DNA of 55,168 nt from Clostridiales bacterium (GTDB lineage Bacteria; Bacillota; Clostridia; Oscillospirales; CAG-272), in contig DURE01000023.1 in NCBI GenBank assembly GCA_012837425.1, positions 1-55,168 on the forward strand, in the 5' to 3' direction. A model generated the notes under the pieces. It saw only the letters and a program-made list of their open reading frames with translations, was not told where the DNA came from and did no database searches. Below are positions 23,285 to 36,139 of this stretch, one piece after another (the first letter of the stretch is position 1; each line of letters starts with the position of its first letter). The translations under genes were made by a program, and so were the position numbers.

Positions 23285-26200
23285 ATGATAAACTTAGTTT
23301 TCGGCGTATCCGGAAGCGGGAAGTCCGCTTACATTGAAAAGAAAATAATGGCCGACGCGGCCTGTGGTCGGGAAGCTTACCTTATAGTCCCCGAGCAAAA
23401 GACCTATCTTGCCGAGCGCAGATACACCAAAATTCTGCCGCCCGCCGCCCAGCTCTGCTTTGAGGTGCTCAACTTCACCCGGCTTGCCAACAAGATTTTC
23501 AGGCAGTATGGCGGGCTTTCCTATAATTATATCGACGCCGGCATGAAGGCGCTGCTCATGTGGCACAACCTGCGTGAGCTCGCCCCCCTGCTCGGGGAAT
23601 ACGGAGAGCCGGCTGCAAGCCCTGCCGGGGCGAGCAGGCTCGCCCCGCTGATGCTCGCTGTGGCAGGAGAACTCAAGGCCGCGGTGATAAGCCCTTCGGC
23701 GCTTGAGGCGGCGGCAAAAAAGCTGCCCGAAGAGAGTGCCCTGCGCGCCCGGCTGCTCGATATTTCGCTGATTGCGGCCTCCTATCAGAACCTTGTCGCA
23801 CAGAGCTACGACGACGCCTCCGATGACCTGACAAAGGCGGCCGAGCTGCTTTCCGAACACAATTTTTTCTCCGGAAAACATGTTTACATAGATTCCTTCA
23901 CCAGCTACACCGCACAGGAGTACGCCATTATCCGGCAGATTTTCCGGCAGGCCGCCTCGGTCACAATAACCATAGGCTGCGAGGGGCCGGGGAGTCGTCA
24001 GCTTCATTTTGCCACGCTACGCGACACCGCCGAGCGGCTACTGGAGGTGGCCGGGGAGCGCGGCGGGTGTGAGATTGTCAGGCTCGGGAGCCCGAAGCGC
24101 TTTTCCGCGCCCGAGCTGGCCCTGCTTGAAAAATACCTCTGGCGGATGGACTGCCCGAAAATCCCCGAGCACAAGGCAGCCCCGGCAAAGAACATCAAAA
24201 TAATTTCCTGCCGCAACCCTTATGCTGAGGCCGAGGCCGCGGCAGCCGCCATACTCACCGAGCTGCGACGGGGCATGCGCTGCCGCGACATCGCGGTTAT
24301 ATTGCGCGACGCTGGAGCATGGGCCGGCATTATTGACGCGGTGTTCGACAAATTCGGCATTCCTTATTTTATATCGGAGCGCACCGAGCTGTCCTCAAAG
24401 CCGCTGGTAAAGCTTATCCTGTCGGCTCTGCGGATAAAGAGCCGAAACTGGCGGCAGAACGAGGTCATCTCATACGTCAAGACCGGGCTCTGTGGCATAG
24501 ACGAACGCGAGGCCGACATATTTGAGGACTACTGCTCCACCTGGAACCTGAGCGGGCAGAGCTTTTTTGAGGAACGCTGGAGCATGAACCCCGACGGGTA
24601 CGTCACGGAGCTTAGCGAGCGCGGCGCCGGAATACTCCGAATTGCCAACAGCGTCAAAGATCGGCTGGTCTCCCCGCTTGTCGGCCTGTTCACCTCGCTG
24701 GATGCGGCGGACGACCTGCGCGGCATGTGCCGGGCGCTCTATGAGTATACAGAGGCACTTGATGTGCGTACCCGCCTGTCTGAACTTGCCGAGCGCGAGC
24801 GGGCGGCCGGCAACCTGCGGTGTGCCGGCGAGACGCTGAGGCTATACAACATCTACATAGATGCCCTTGAAAAAATCTCCGGGGCGCTGCCCGACACAAA
24901 ACCTGACTGCGAGGAATTTGCCTGTCTGCTGAAGCTCGTATTCGACAACACCGACATAGGCTCGCTTCCCACCCGTCAGGACGAGGTAACCATAGGCTCG
25001 GCGTCGCTCCTGCGGGTCGACTCCCCCCGGTTTGTCATTGCGCTGGGAATGAACGAGGGCGAATTCCCCGCCGAAGTCTCAGACAGCGGCATTTTCAGCG
25101 GGGCCGACAGATTTATGCTCGCAAGCCTTGGGCTAAAGCTCTCGGGCGACCCGGCCCTGCGTGCATCGGATGAGCTGTTCTTTGTTTACCGCACCCTCAC
25201 CGCCGCCTCTGAGCTGCTTATGATAACCTGCTCCGGGACCTCGGCCTCTGGCTCTCGCCGGCAGCCCTCCCCGGTCATCCCGCGTATAAAGACGCTGTTC
25301 CCCGACATCACAGTCACCGAATATGACAGCACCGAGCCGGCCTTCGGTCTGCAGACCCCCGAGGTTGCGGTTGAGTATTTGAGGTTACTCGGGGATTCCC
25401 CTGAAGCCACAGCGCTGCGCGCTTCGCTAAAAAAGCTTGACAGGATGGCGCCCCGCCTTGCCGCACTTGAGGTTCCGGTATCCGACCCCGAGTGCAGAAT
25501 AAGCCCCGACAATGCCGCCGGGCTCTTTGGCGGCGGGCCTGCCGTCTCGCAGTCACGGCTTGAGAGTTATGTGCTCTGCCCCTTTGGCTATTTCTGCAGA
25601 TATGAGCTCGGGCTGCGCGAGGGCGGCCGGGCCGAATTTTCCTACAATCAGGTCGGCAGCTTTATCCATTATGTAATGGAGCGCTTCATGCGCGAGGCGG
25701 TACACGGTGGTAAGTTTGACACCGAGCTGACCGACGACGAGATAGAAACGCTTGCCGACCGGATTATCGCAGAATATGCCGGGCGGATTATCCCCGGCGA
25801 AATTGAGCGTGGGAGCCGGCTTGAATACCTGTTTTTCCGCCTGCGCCGAATAACATTGGTTCTTATCTTAAATATCCGTGAGGAGTTCAGGCACAGCCTC
25901 TTTACCCCGGCATTCTTTGAGCTCAGACTCGACGGCAGCGACCCCGCCTTCCCCGAGCCGGCCGAGTATGTCGGCCCGGGCGGCGAGCGGATAAAAATCC
26001 GCGGTGTGGTTGACCGGGTCGATTTGTTCAGACGGGGGAATGATGTCTTTATCCGGGTGGTCGATTATAAAACCGGAGACAAGGAATTTTCCCCCGACGA
26101 CATCAAGGATGGTCTCGGGCTGCAATTGCTCCTTTACCTCTTTGCGCTCTGCCGCAGCCGCTCGGAGGAATTCCGCCGCGCGCTCGGCTGTCCGCCCGGT

Positions 26201-26617
26201 GGCAGGATATATCCCGCAGGCGCGCTCTACCTCTCGGCCAAACTCCCGCTCCTCACGGTTGAAGATGATATTGGCGAGGAGGAAATAAGGGAAATGGCAT
26301 CGGCCAGAATAAGCCGCTCGGGTCTGCTGTACTCCGATGACGAAATACTCGCCGCCATGAACGCCGGCTTTGACCCGAAGTTCCTTGGCGGCGCAAAAAA
26401 GGACTCCAAAGGCATCACAAAAGGCAACAATCTGCTTGACATAGACGGTTTTAACCAGCTTTATGAGATTATCGGCGAAACCATTAGCCGGATAGCTGCC
26501 GAAATGCGCTCAGGCATAGCGTCAGCCTCCCCGAAGCTGTCTCCCGGAAAATCACCCTGCGACTGGTGCCGATACAGCGCGGTCTGCCGGAGCGCTAAGC
26601 CTTCGGGCCGGAAATGA
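23285..26617 (+). CDS. addB: ATP-dependent helicase/deoxyribonuclease subunit B
   Basis: AddB subunit of the AddAB double-strand break resection enzyme. The 1110 residues have the usual length. Walker A GVSGSGKS is at 7-14. The C-terminal nuclease domain has RVVDYKTGD. The Fe-S cluster cysteines are seen as VLCPFGYFCRYELG and, near the end, PCDWCRYSAVC. The ATG at 23285 gives the family start MINLVFGVSGSGKS, with AAAGGA upstream; the frame is open from 23258. The stop lies inside the first unit of a 19-base tandem repeat that separates it from addA by 52 bases. Confidence 0.95.
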   Translation: MINLVFGVSGSGKSAYIEKKIMADAACGREAYLIVPEQKTYLAERRYTKILPPAAQLCFEVLNFTRLANKIFRQYGGLSYNYIDAGMKALLMWHNLRELAPLLGEYGEPAASPAGASRLAPLMLAVAGELKAAVISPSALEAAAKKLPEESALRARLLDISLIAASYQNLVAQSYDDASDDLTKAAELLSEHNFFSGKHVYIDSFTSYTAQEYAIIRQIFRQAASVTITIGCEGPGSRQLHFATLRDTAERLLEVAGERGGCEIVRLGSPKRFSAPELALLEKYLWRMDCPKIPEHKAAPAKNIKIISCRNPYAEAEAAAAAILTELRRGMRCRDIAVILRDAGAWAGIIDAVFDKFGIPYFISERTELSSKPLVKLILSALRIKSRNWRQNEVISYVKTGLCGIDEREADIFEDYCSTWNLSGQSFFEERWSMNPDGYVTELSERGAGILRIANSVKDRLVSPLVGLFTSLDAADDLRGMCRALYEYTEALDVRTRLSELAERERAAGNLRCAGETLRLYNIYIDALEKISGALPDTKPDCEEFACLLKLVFDNTDIGSLPTRQDEVTIGSASLLRVDSPRFVIALGMNEGEFPAEVSDSGIFSGADRFMLASLGLKLSGDPALRASDELFFVYRTLTAASELLMITCSGTSASGSRRQPSPVIPRIKTLFPDITVTEYDSTEPAFGLQTPEVAVEYLRLLGDSPEATALRASLKKLDRMAPRLAALEVPVSDPECRISPDNAAGLFGGGPAVSQSRLESYVLCPFGYFCRYELGLREGGRAEFSYNQVGSFIHYVMERFMREAVHGGKFDTELTDDEIETLADRIIAEYAGRIIPGEIERGSRLEYLFFRLRRITLVLILNIREEFRHSLFTPAFFELRLDGSDPAFPEPAEYVGPGGERIKIRGVVDRVDLFRRGNDVFIRVVDYKTGDKEFSPDDIKDGLGLQLLLYLFALCRSRSEEFRRALGCPPGGRIYPAGALYLSAKLPLLTVEDDIGEEEIREMASARISRSGLLYSDDEILAAMNAGFDPKFLGGAKKDSKGITKGNNLLDIDGFNQLYEIIGETISRIAAEMRSGIASASPKLSPGKSPCDWCRYSAVCRSAKPSGRK

Positions 26618-26651
26618 AACAACAAAACCACAATGAAACAACAAAACCACA
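26614..26651 (+). repeat. 19-base tandem direct repeat between addB and addA
   Basis: ATGAAACAACAAAACCACA occurs twice without a gap (26614-26632, 26633-26651). The first copy includes the addB stop codon. It looks like a recent slippage duplication. Confidence 0.9.
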
Positions 26652-26669
26652 CGGAAGGGAGATTTATCC

Positions 26670-29600
26670 ATGCCTCCTGTATGGACCGCAGCGCAAGCCG
26701 CCGCCATAAATATACGCGGCTGCGACCTTTTGGTCTCAGCCGCCGCCGGCTCGGGCAAAACCGCGGCGCTGACCGAACGGATAATCCGCGCCATAACCCG
26801 CGAGGACAACCCGCTTGACATAACGCGGATTCTGGCCGTAACCTTCACCCGCGCGGCCGCCGCCGAGCTGCGCCGGCGAATTTCGCAGGCCCTCTCCGAA
26901 CACCTTCTTGCAGAGCCCGGCAACACCCGTCTGGTAGGCCAGCTCATGCTGCTCGGCTCGGCTAAAATCTGCACTATAGACGCTTTTTACAACGAAATAG
27001 TGAAGACATACTTCCAGCGCACAAATCTCCCGGCAGGCTACCGTATCGCCGACGATGCCGAACTGACGCTGCTCCAAAAAGCGGTCATGGAGAGCCTTAT
27101 AAACCGCAGCTTTGCCGCCGGCGGCACCTTCCCCGTGCTTGCCGACAACTTCACCGGCAACCGAGACGACCGGCAGCTTGCCGATTTCTTTATCGGACTT
27201 TATGAAAACATCCGGGTATTCCCCGAGGGTGTCGGGTTTCTGAGCACTTACGCCGAAATACTAAAAAACGAAGCCGGGCTCGGATTCTTCCACACCCGCG
27301 CCGGCCGGGTCCTGTCAGACCGGCTCTGCGAGGAGCTTGAATGCTACCTGTGGATTTTTAACACTGCTCTTGCCAACTTCATGGACGACGCGGCTTGGAA
27401 AGCTGCCTATTCTGAAGGCTACACGGCCGACCGCGACCATATACTTGCGCTGCTTGAAGCTATCAGGTCCTGTGACTATGACACCGCCCGAGAGACAGCG
27501 CTCTCATATTCGCCAAAAAAGCTCAAGACCCTCAGAAACAAGACGCCCGAGATTGAGCGCTTTTATTCTCAGCGCAACAAAATCAAATACCGGCTCATGG
27601 AAATTGCCGCCCGGTATTTCTCGCGCCCGGGCAGCACAATTCCCGACACGTTTAAAAAAACCGCGGAGGTTTGCCTAGGGCTTTACGATTTTTTGTCACA
27701 ATATGAAAAAGAGTTGCGTGAAGAAAAGCTCTCCCGCGGGATTTGTGACTTTGAGGACATCCGACGCATCACGCTTGAGTTGTTGGTAGACCAAAACGGT
27801 CAGCCAACCGACATCGCGCGGGAATACGCCTGTCGTTTTGATGAGATTCTTATCGACGAATATCAGGACGTCGACCGGGTGCAGGACATGATATTCCGGG
27901 CACTGTCGACCTGTTGTAATCGCTTTATGGTCGGCGACATAAAGCAGAGCATTTACAGCTTCAGGGGAGCCGAGCCCTCGCTTTTCTCGGGCTACCGTGC
28001 CCGGTATAAGATCTGGAATGCCGGTCGGCGGTACAAGCCCGAGCCCGCGGGGCTCTCGGTTTTTATGTCAAACAACTTCAGATGCGATGAGAACATAATA
28101 AATTTTGTAAATCTTGTCTGCTTGCGCATTTTTCCGGCCTGCGCCTCGCTGGGATATGTCCCCGAGGACAATTTGATTTTTTCAAAGAAAACGCCCGCCG
28201 GGTACAGGCCGCCGCCGGTTGTCGTCACCCTGATACATAAGGGCAGCGCCGAGGATTCGGGCAAGGATGCCGGGGACTCGGCCCCCGGCGCATCGGACAA
28301 CGAGGCAATGCTCGGGCAACCCGAGTTGCGCTACATAGCCGGTGAAATATCCCGCCTTCTGCGCGAGGAGAAAAACGCCGACGGCAGTCCCGTAAAACCT
28401 GGCGACATCGCCGTGCTCTGCCGCAAAAGAGATACCTGCGGCAGGGTTGCAGAAGCGCTGGGCGCCCTCGGTATACCCGCGACCAGCGACAATGAAAGCG
28501 GGTATTATACCGACCCCGCCGTATCCCTCATAATCAGCCTGCTCACAGTAATAGACAATCCGCAAAAGGATATCCCGCTCGCTGCGGTTTTGCGCTCGCC
28601 CCTCTTCGGCTTTACAATGGACGACCTTATTTGTATCCGCAGGCAGGCCGAAGAATCCTGCTCGCTCTACGATGCCCTCGAGCTTGCCTCGACGCAAGAC
28701 GGGAATCTGGCCGGGCGCTGCCGGAGGTTTGTTGAAAAACTGAGTGCATACCGCGTCCTCTCCCGCTCGCTCCCCGCCGACGAGCTGCTGCGCCATATCC
28801 TGCGGGACATCTCGGCTTTTTCGCTGGCCGGCGGGAGCGAGGGGCAGGAGCGGCTGCTGCGCCTTTACGAGTATGCGCGCCGGTTCGAGGCGGGATCCTT
28901 CCGGGGGCTGTATAATTTTATTCACTATGTAAACAATGCGATTGAGGCCGAAGCAAAACTGGGTGAGGAGGCTGCCGAACCGAGCGAGGACGCGGTCAAT
29001 GTGATAACAATCCACCACGCCAAGGGACTTGAGTTCAATATCTGCTTTGTGGCAGGCTGCGGTAAGGAATTTAATTTTTCAAAAATCAGGGGCGCGGATT
29101 TTCTCCCCGACCCCGAAGTAGGCCCGGCCGTAAGACTTCGGGATCCGACCGGGCTGGCCAGGGTAAATAACCAGCTTATGCGGGCGGCGGTCTTAAAGCA
29201 GCAGAGGTGTGATACCGAGGAGGAGATGCGCCTGTTGTATGTCGCCATGACTCGGGCACGCGAGCGGCTGTATCTGACTGCGTGGCTAGGAGGACGCCAA
29301 AAGCTTGAAAACAAGCTTGATGACATCGAAATTTTGCGCCGGTATCCCGGCAGCTTTGCCGTATTGTCGGCCAAAAGCTATCTTGACTGGCTCCTGCTCT
29401 CCCTTGACAGGGAGCCCCCGGCCGGCGCGCCGTACGAGTTCAAGATAATTACGGACAACGAGGTACCGCAACCGGTCCGGCCGGCCCCTGCCGACAGCCG
29501 TACAAAAAAAGAGCATGAGGATAGGACAAGTCGCGACCCCACCGAGCTTGAGAGGCTCTTTGACGAGCGCTTTTCCTTTGTGTATCCCCATGCCCACCTG

Positions 29601-30341
29601 ACCCGCCTGCCGGCCAAACTCTCGGTCTCGCGGCTCTACCCCGGCATACTCGACGAGGGCGACAACAGCTATGATTTATCAGAGGTTTCGGGCGCGGGCA
29701 AAGTTACGGTTCCGGAGCTTTTGCCAACAACCAAAAAGCCGGCCTCCCCCTCGGCGTTTGCAGCCGATAAAAAAGCCGCCAACAGCGCCGAGCGCGGCAC
29801 GGCAACCCATGTCTTTTTGCAGTTCTGCAACTTTGAGCGCTGCCGGGCTCACGGGATTGACTCCGAGCTTGCATATCTTATCGAAAAAAAGTTTATCTCA
29901 AAACATCTCGCCTATTTGGTAGACAAGCGGCAGATTGAGGCCTTTTTCAACTCGGACTTATATGCCCTGCTCAGCCGCGCTAAGTGGATTCGCCGCGAGC
30001 AGCGATTCAATATTCTGCTCCCGGCCTCGCTTTTTACCGAGAGGCCCGGACTTGCGGCCGAACTCAAGGATGAGGAACTGCTGATTCAGGGGGTTGTTGA
30101 CCTTTTCTTTGAGGACGGGGACGGCCGGCTGATTCTCTGCGATTACAAAACCGACCATCTCACCCCGGCCGAGCTGGCCGACCCGAAGCTTGCAGCCGCA
30201 AAGCTCGGCGAGCGCTATAAACCTCAGCTATCGTATTACGCCTCGGCGCTCTCTCGCATCTGCGGCAGGCGCCCCGACCGGGTGGTGATTTACTCCACTC
30301 CGCTGGGCGGGACTGTTGATGTTGAGGTGGATATCTTCTAG
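26670..30341 (+). CDS. addA: ATP-dependent helicase/nuclease subunit A
   Basis: UvrD-like motor and nuclease of AddAB. The 1223-residue protein has Walker A SAAAGSGKT (23-31), the helicase motif DEYQDVDRVQ, MVGDIKQSIYSFRGAEP, the C-terminal helicase motifs VITIHHAKGLEF and LLYVAMTRARERLYL, and a RecB-type nuclease domain with ILCDYKTDHL near the end. GGGAG lies 8 bases before the ATG. A fragment of an IS30 transposase begins 6 bases after the stop, so the original 3' flank of the operon has been altered. Confidence 0.96.
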   Translation: MPPVWTAAQAAAINIRGCDLLVSAAAGSGKTAALTERIIRAITREDNPLDITRILAVTFTRAAAAELRRRISQALSEHLLAEPGNTRLVGQLMLLGSAKICTIDAFYNEIVKTYFQRTNLPAGYRIADDAELTLLQKAVMESLINRSFAAGGTFPVLADNFTGNRDDRQLADFFIGLYENIRVFPEGVGFLSTYAEILKNEAGLGFFHTRAGRVLSDRLCEELECYLWIFNTALANFMDDAAWKAAYSEGYTADRDHILALLEAIRSCDYDTARETALSYSPKKLKTLRNKTPEIERFYSQRNKIKYRLMEIAARYFSRPGSTIPDTFKKTAEVCLGLYDFLSQYEKELREEKLSRGICDFEDIRRITLELLVDQNGQPTDIAREYACRFDEILIDEYQDVDRVQDMIFRALSTCCNRFMVGDIKQSIYSFRGAEPSLFSGYRARYKIWNAGRRYKPEPAGLSVFMSNNFRCDENIINFVNLVCLRIFPACASLGYVPEDNLIFSKKTPAGYRPPPVVVTLIHKGSAEDSGKDAGDSAPGASDNEAMLGQPELRYIAGEISRLLREEKNADGSPVKPGDIAVLCRKRDTCGRVAEALGALGIPATSDNESGYYTDPAVSLIISLLTVIDNPQKDIPLAAVLRSPLFGFTMDDLICIRRQAEESCSLYDALELASTQDGNLAGRCRRFVEKLSAYRVLSRSLPADELLRHILRDISAFSLAGGSEGQERLLRLYEYARRFEAGSFRGLYNFIHYVNNAIEAEAKLGEEAAEPSEDAVNVITIHHAKGLEFNICFVAGCGKEFNFSKIRGADFLPDPEVGPAVRLRDPTGLARVNNQLMRAAVLKQQRCDTEEEMRLLYVAMTRARERLYLTAWLGGRQKLENKLDDIEILRRYPGSFAVLSAKSYLDWLLLSLDREPPAGAPYEFKIITDNEVPQPVRPAPADSRTKKEHEDRTSRDPTELERLFDERFSFVYPHAHLTRLPAKLSVSRLYPGILDEGDNSYDLSEVSGAGKVTVPELLPTTKKPASPSAFAADKKAANSAERGTATHVFLQFCNFERCRAHGIDSELAYLIEKKFISKHLAYLVDKRQIEAFFNSDLYALLSRAKWIRREQRFNILLPASLFTERPGLAAELKDEELLIQGVVDLFFEDGDGRLILCDYKTDHLTPAELADPKLAAAKLGERYKPQLSYYASALSRICGRRPDRVVIYSTPLGGTVDVEVDIF

Positions 30342-30347
30342 TTATTA

Positions 30348-30503
30348 CTGCGTAAGTTTTTCCCTAAGAGGACTTAATTTGCCTACATTTCTCAGGAAGA
30401 TGTAGATGCTGTTGCTAAGCCTCTCAACCGCCGGCCTCGAAAATGCCTCGGTTGGAAGTGTCCCGAAGAAGTTTTTTATCATAAATCCTTGCACTTGACT
30501 TGA
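30348..30503 (+). mobile_element. IS30-family transposase C-terminal remnant
   Basis: Read in one frame the DNA gives LRKFFPKRT, a TAA, then FAYISQEDVDAVAKPLNRRP and RKCLGWKCPEEVFYHKSLHL, T, stop. This is the characteristic end of IS30-family transposases (LNNRPRK-LGWKTP-E-F). About 51 codons survive with one in-frame nonsense codon; the rest of the gene and the left end are missing. It directly follows addA. A dispersed repeat begins 8 bases after its stop. Confidence 0.85.
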
Positions 30504-30511
30504 CAATTCTG

Positions 30512-30640
30512 TTCAAAAAGTCCCTTAAGCGGGGGTGCGGGGGCAGCGCCCCCGCGCTACTTGATTAGCGAGAAAAATAATTGCTTGAAAGTTCTTGAAG
30601 TGGGTTTGGGAGAAACTTCTTTCAAGAAGTTTCTCCCAAA
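30512..30640 (-). repeat. Composite dispersed 3'-end repeat downstream of rsuA
   Basis: On the minus strand, from 17 bases after the rsuA stop: the TTGGGAGAAACTTCTT palindrome (30606-30639) with CCCACTTCAAGAACTTT tail, then CTCGCTAATCAAGTAGCGCG, then the G-rich unit to 30512. Order and orientation match the block after spoIVA. Confidence 0.85.
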
Positions 30641-30656
30641 ATACTCTCCCGCACGG

Positions 30657-31364
30657 TTACAATCCCTCAAGCTGTGCCACTTCGTCCGGGGAAAGGTACC
30701 TCCACCCGCCGGGCGGCAGCGTCGGGTCAAGGCTCAGCGGCCCGAATTGGGTTCGCTCAAGGCTGAGTATCCGGTTGTCGCCGAGCGCACCGAACATCCG
30801 CTTTATCTGGTGGTATTTCCCCTCGTGGATTGTGATAATTCCGCTTGTCCGCCCGGCGTCAAGCTCCACTGTCGCCGGCAGAGTCCTGTAACCGTCAGCC
30901 AGCAGAACTCCGGCCTCAAGCGCCGCCCGGTCCTCGTCCGACAAAGGGCGGCTGCACTCAAAGCGGTATTTTTTCTCTACCTGCCGCCGGGGTGAGAGCA
31001 GCCTGTGGGCAAGGCTGCCATTGCTGGTGAGCAGTAAAAGCCCGGTGGTGTCCTTGTCAAGCCGCCCGCAGGGGAACAGGGAGAGCCTATGCAGCCGCTC
31101 GGGGAGCAGCTCGAGCACGGTTCGGTCCCGCGGGTCTTTGGTTGAACTGACATAACCCCCGGGCTTGTTGATCATTATAAAATAATTCTCGCGGTATTCT
31201 ATCTCCTCGCCGTCAAATGCAACCCGGTCAACCGCAGGGTCAATCTGCCGCGAAGCACTCCTCTCGGGCAGGCCGTTGACAAAAATCCGCCCTGCGCGCG
31301 CGGCCCGCTCTGCCTCGCGCCGCGTCATAACCCCGCTCATGCTCAAAAACCTGTCAAGCCGCAT
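30657..31364 (-). CDS. rsuA: 16S rRNA pseudouridine(516) synthase
   Basis: RsuA/RluB-type pseudouridine synthase of 235 residues. An N-terminal S4 RNA-binding domain (MRLDRFLSMSGVMTRREAER) is followed by the catalytic motif GRLDKDTTGLLLLTSNG, whose Asp is the nucleophile, and by EGKYHQIKRMF. Family members with this length and the KPGGYVSSTKD start modify U516 of 16S rRNA or a 23S site; RsuA is the most likely assignment. GGAGG lies 6 bases before the ATG. Single gene, divergent from the beta-galactosidase gene. Confidence 0.9.
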   Translation of the reverse strand: MRLDRFLSMSGVMTRREAERAARAGRIFVNGLPERSASRQIDPAVDRVAFDGEEIEYRENYFIMINKPGGYVSSTKDPRDRTVLELLPERLHRLSLFPCGRLDKDTTGLLLLTSNGSLAHRLLSPRRQVEKKYRFECSRPLSDEDRAALEAGVLLADGYRTLPATVELDAGRTSGIITIHEGKYHQIKRMFGALGDNRILSLERTQFGPLSLDPTLPPGGWRYLSPDEVAQLEGL

Positions 31365-31487
31365 GCCTCTCCTCCAGGATATTTTGCTTTTTGACTATTC
31401 TAACACACAATACAGTGCCTGTAAACATTCTTTTTCCACCCGACGCCCCCGCTTTTATATATGACATATACATTTGTCTTTTGTTTA

Positions 31488-31516
31488 TTGACAGCAAAGG
31501 AATACTGTGGCATAAT
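31488..31516 (+). promoter_or_regulatory. Promoter of the beta-galactosidase gene
   Basis: TTGACA (31488-31493), 17 bases, CATAAT (31511-31516). No obvious operator or cre-like site was recognised next to it. Confidence 0.8.
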
Positions 31517-31518
31517 AA

Positions 31519-34638
<3,120 letters not shown>

Positions 34639-34671
34639 ACCAAAGCGGCAGCCCGGGGCTGTCGCTTTGGT
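34639..34671 (+). terminator. Inverted repeat directly after lacZ
   Basis: ACCAAAGCG / CGCTTTGGT with CAGCC/GGCTG inside starts right after the stop codon. It lacks a long T-tract but probably ends or protects the transcript. Confidence 0.6.
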
Positions 34672-34674
34672 CTG

Positions 34675-34749
34675 TCGCGCGGGGCGCCGCCCCGCACCCC
34701 GCTTAAGGGACTTTTCTAAAAAAATCCCTTAAAGAATCCTCAAAAACTT
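34675..34749 (+). repeat. Dispersed G-rich 3'-end repeat downstream of lacZ
   Basis: GCGCGGGGCGCCGCCCCGCA, CCCCGCTTAAGGGAC, a TTTTCTAAAAAAA hairpin and CCCTTAAAGAATCC: the same unit as at 15518, again in gene-sense orientation. Confidence 0.8.
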
Positions 34750-34782
34750 ATTGTAATTATCGTCATCAAAGACATAAATACA

Positions 34783-34809
34783 GCCCCGGCGAATACAGTT
34801 TGCCGGGGC
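34783..34809 (-). terminator. Terminator of the 34824-35537 gene
   Basis: GCCCCGGC / GCCGGGGC, an 8-bp stem with an 11-base loop, followed on the minus strand by TGTATTT. Confidence 0.7.
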
Positions 34810-34823
34810 AATTTAATATGTTG

Positions 34824-35537
34824 TCACTCAGGAGACTTGAAGTTGACAATCGCCGCAAACATTTCAGCAGAGCGCCGGTAATTTTCTTCTCTGCTGCTGC
34901 TGCCGATGAGCCCGGGCTGCAAAAGGCATATTACGGTGTCCTCGGGAAGCGACCTAAGCGCCCCGTAATAATTATAAATTTCGGTGTTGCCCAGCCGAAC
35001 ACCATACTCGTCAATAGCTGCCTCCGGAAGGGTTTCAAAGGTGTCGGCCAGCTTCCTCACCCTACCAACTTTGAGCAGATTGTCATAAAGCCATGGGTCT
35101 ACCAGATAAACCGAGCTCTCGCCGGCCAGCAGCAGATTTGAGTAGTTTTCAAACTGGCTTGAGTAGTATTTTCTGTCGGCACCCCGCTCGGCCTCGCGCT
35201 CCCAGGCCTTTATCTGCTCCTCTGACATTATGTGAAATGTTATCAGCTCGGCATACTTTTTGCCGTCGCGGTTGTAGTCGTCGGGCAAAACGAAGTTGAA
35301 AACCAACCTTACATCCTCAAGCTCTGCGGCGGACAGAAGATACGGCCCGCCGTAAACCAGCGTGACATCTTCCTTCTCCCTGGAGCACATCTGTAATGCG
35401 CATATCACAACTACAAAAACAACGAATAGTGATATGATAGCAATTGTTTTGTTGTGATACCACCAATTATCAAACCACCGCAGAAACCTGCTCTTTTGCC
35501 TTAAATCTATATCGCAAGACAGTTTTTCATTATCCAT
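34824..35537 (-). CDS. Membrane-anchored protein of unknown function
   Basis: A 237-residue protein: a charged cytoplasmic start with WFDNWWYHNK, one membrane helix (about 31-51, TIAIISLFVVFVVVICALQM), and an outside domain of about 185 residues with FVLPDDYNRDGKKYAELITF and SVYLVDPWLYDNLLKV. The latter resembles part of a periplasmic solute-binding fold, but no family was recognised. The ATG at 35537 has only AGGG upstream; a GCGGG/CCCGC hairpin sits just before it. It lies 49 bases after greA and may be read from the same transcript. Confidence 0.7.
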   Translation of the reverse strand: MDNEKLSCDIDLRQKSRFLRWFDNWWYHNKTIAIISLFVVFVVVICALQMCSREKEDVTLVYGGPYLLSAAELEDVRLVFNFVLPDDYNRDGKKYAELITFHIMSEEQIKAWEREAERGADRKYYSSQFENYSNLLLAGESSVYLVDPWLYDNLLKVGRVRKLADTFETLPEAAIDEYGVRLGNTEIYNYYGALRSLPEDTVICLLQPGLIGSSSREENYRRSAEMFAAIVNFKSPE

Positions 35538-35586
35538 ACTATTTTCCCTGCGGGCGTAAGCGTGAACACCCGCAATCCGCGTCATA

Positions 35587-36084
35587 TCAGATGCTGTGGT
35601 GCACTCTTGACACCTCAAGAACCTTCAGGTGCACAATTCCTCCGGGAGCCTCAACCGAGACCTCATCTCCGCCCCGCTTTCCGATAAGCGCCTGACCTAT
35701 CGGAGACTGATCTGAAATTTTACCAAGCAGCGGGTTTGCCTCGTTGGAGCCGACAATCTGATATTCTATTTCCTCGTTGAATTCGTAGTCAATAACCTTT
35801 ACCACAGAGCCGACGCTTATAATCGACGTATCAATTTTTGACTCGTCGACAATAACCGCGTTGGCAATCATTTCTTCAAGTTCCTTGATTCTCGCCTCGA
35901 CCTTGGCCTGCTCGTTTCTGGCCTCTTCATATTCCGAGTTTTCCGAAAGGTCGCCGTAGGTTCGTGCGGCGGCGATACTCTCCTTGATTTCCTCGCGTCT
36001 GGTGTTCTTCAGATAATTGAGTTCCTCAAGAAGCTCGTTGTAGCCCTGATAGGTGTAAAGCATCTGCTTTGATTTCACTGACAT
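35587..36084 (-). CDS. greA: Transcription elongation factor GreA
   Basis: Rescues backtracked RNA polymerase by stimulating transcript cleavage. The 165-residue protein has the N-terminal coiled coil with the tip acidic pair (TYGDLSENSEYEEARNEQAK) and the C-terminal FKBP-like domain (SDQSPIGQALIGKRGGDEVS). AAGGAG lies 9 bases before the ATG. It sits 55 bases after the S41 protease gene, an uncommon partner. Confidence 0.96.
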   Translation of the reverse strand: MSVKSKQMLYTYQGYNELLEELNYLKNTRREEIKESIAAARTYGDLSENSEYEEARNEQAKVEARIKELEEMIANAVIVDESKIDTSIISVGSVVKVIDYEFNEEIEYQIVGSNEANPLLGKISDQSPIGQALIGKRGGDEVSVEAPGGIVHLKVLEVSRVHHSI

Positions 36085-36139
36085 AAACCGGTCTCCTTGA
36101 AAAAAGTTTTATTTATTTTTTTACAAATACCTTTCAACT

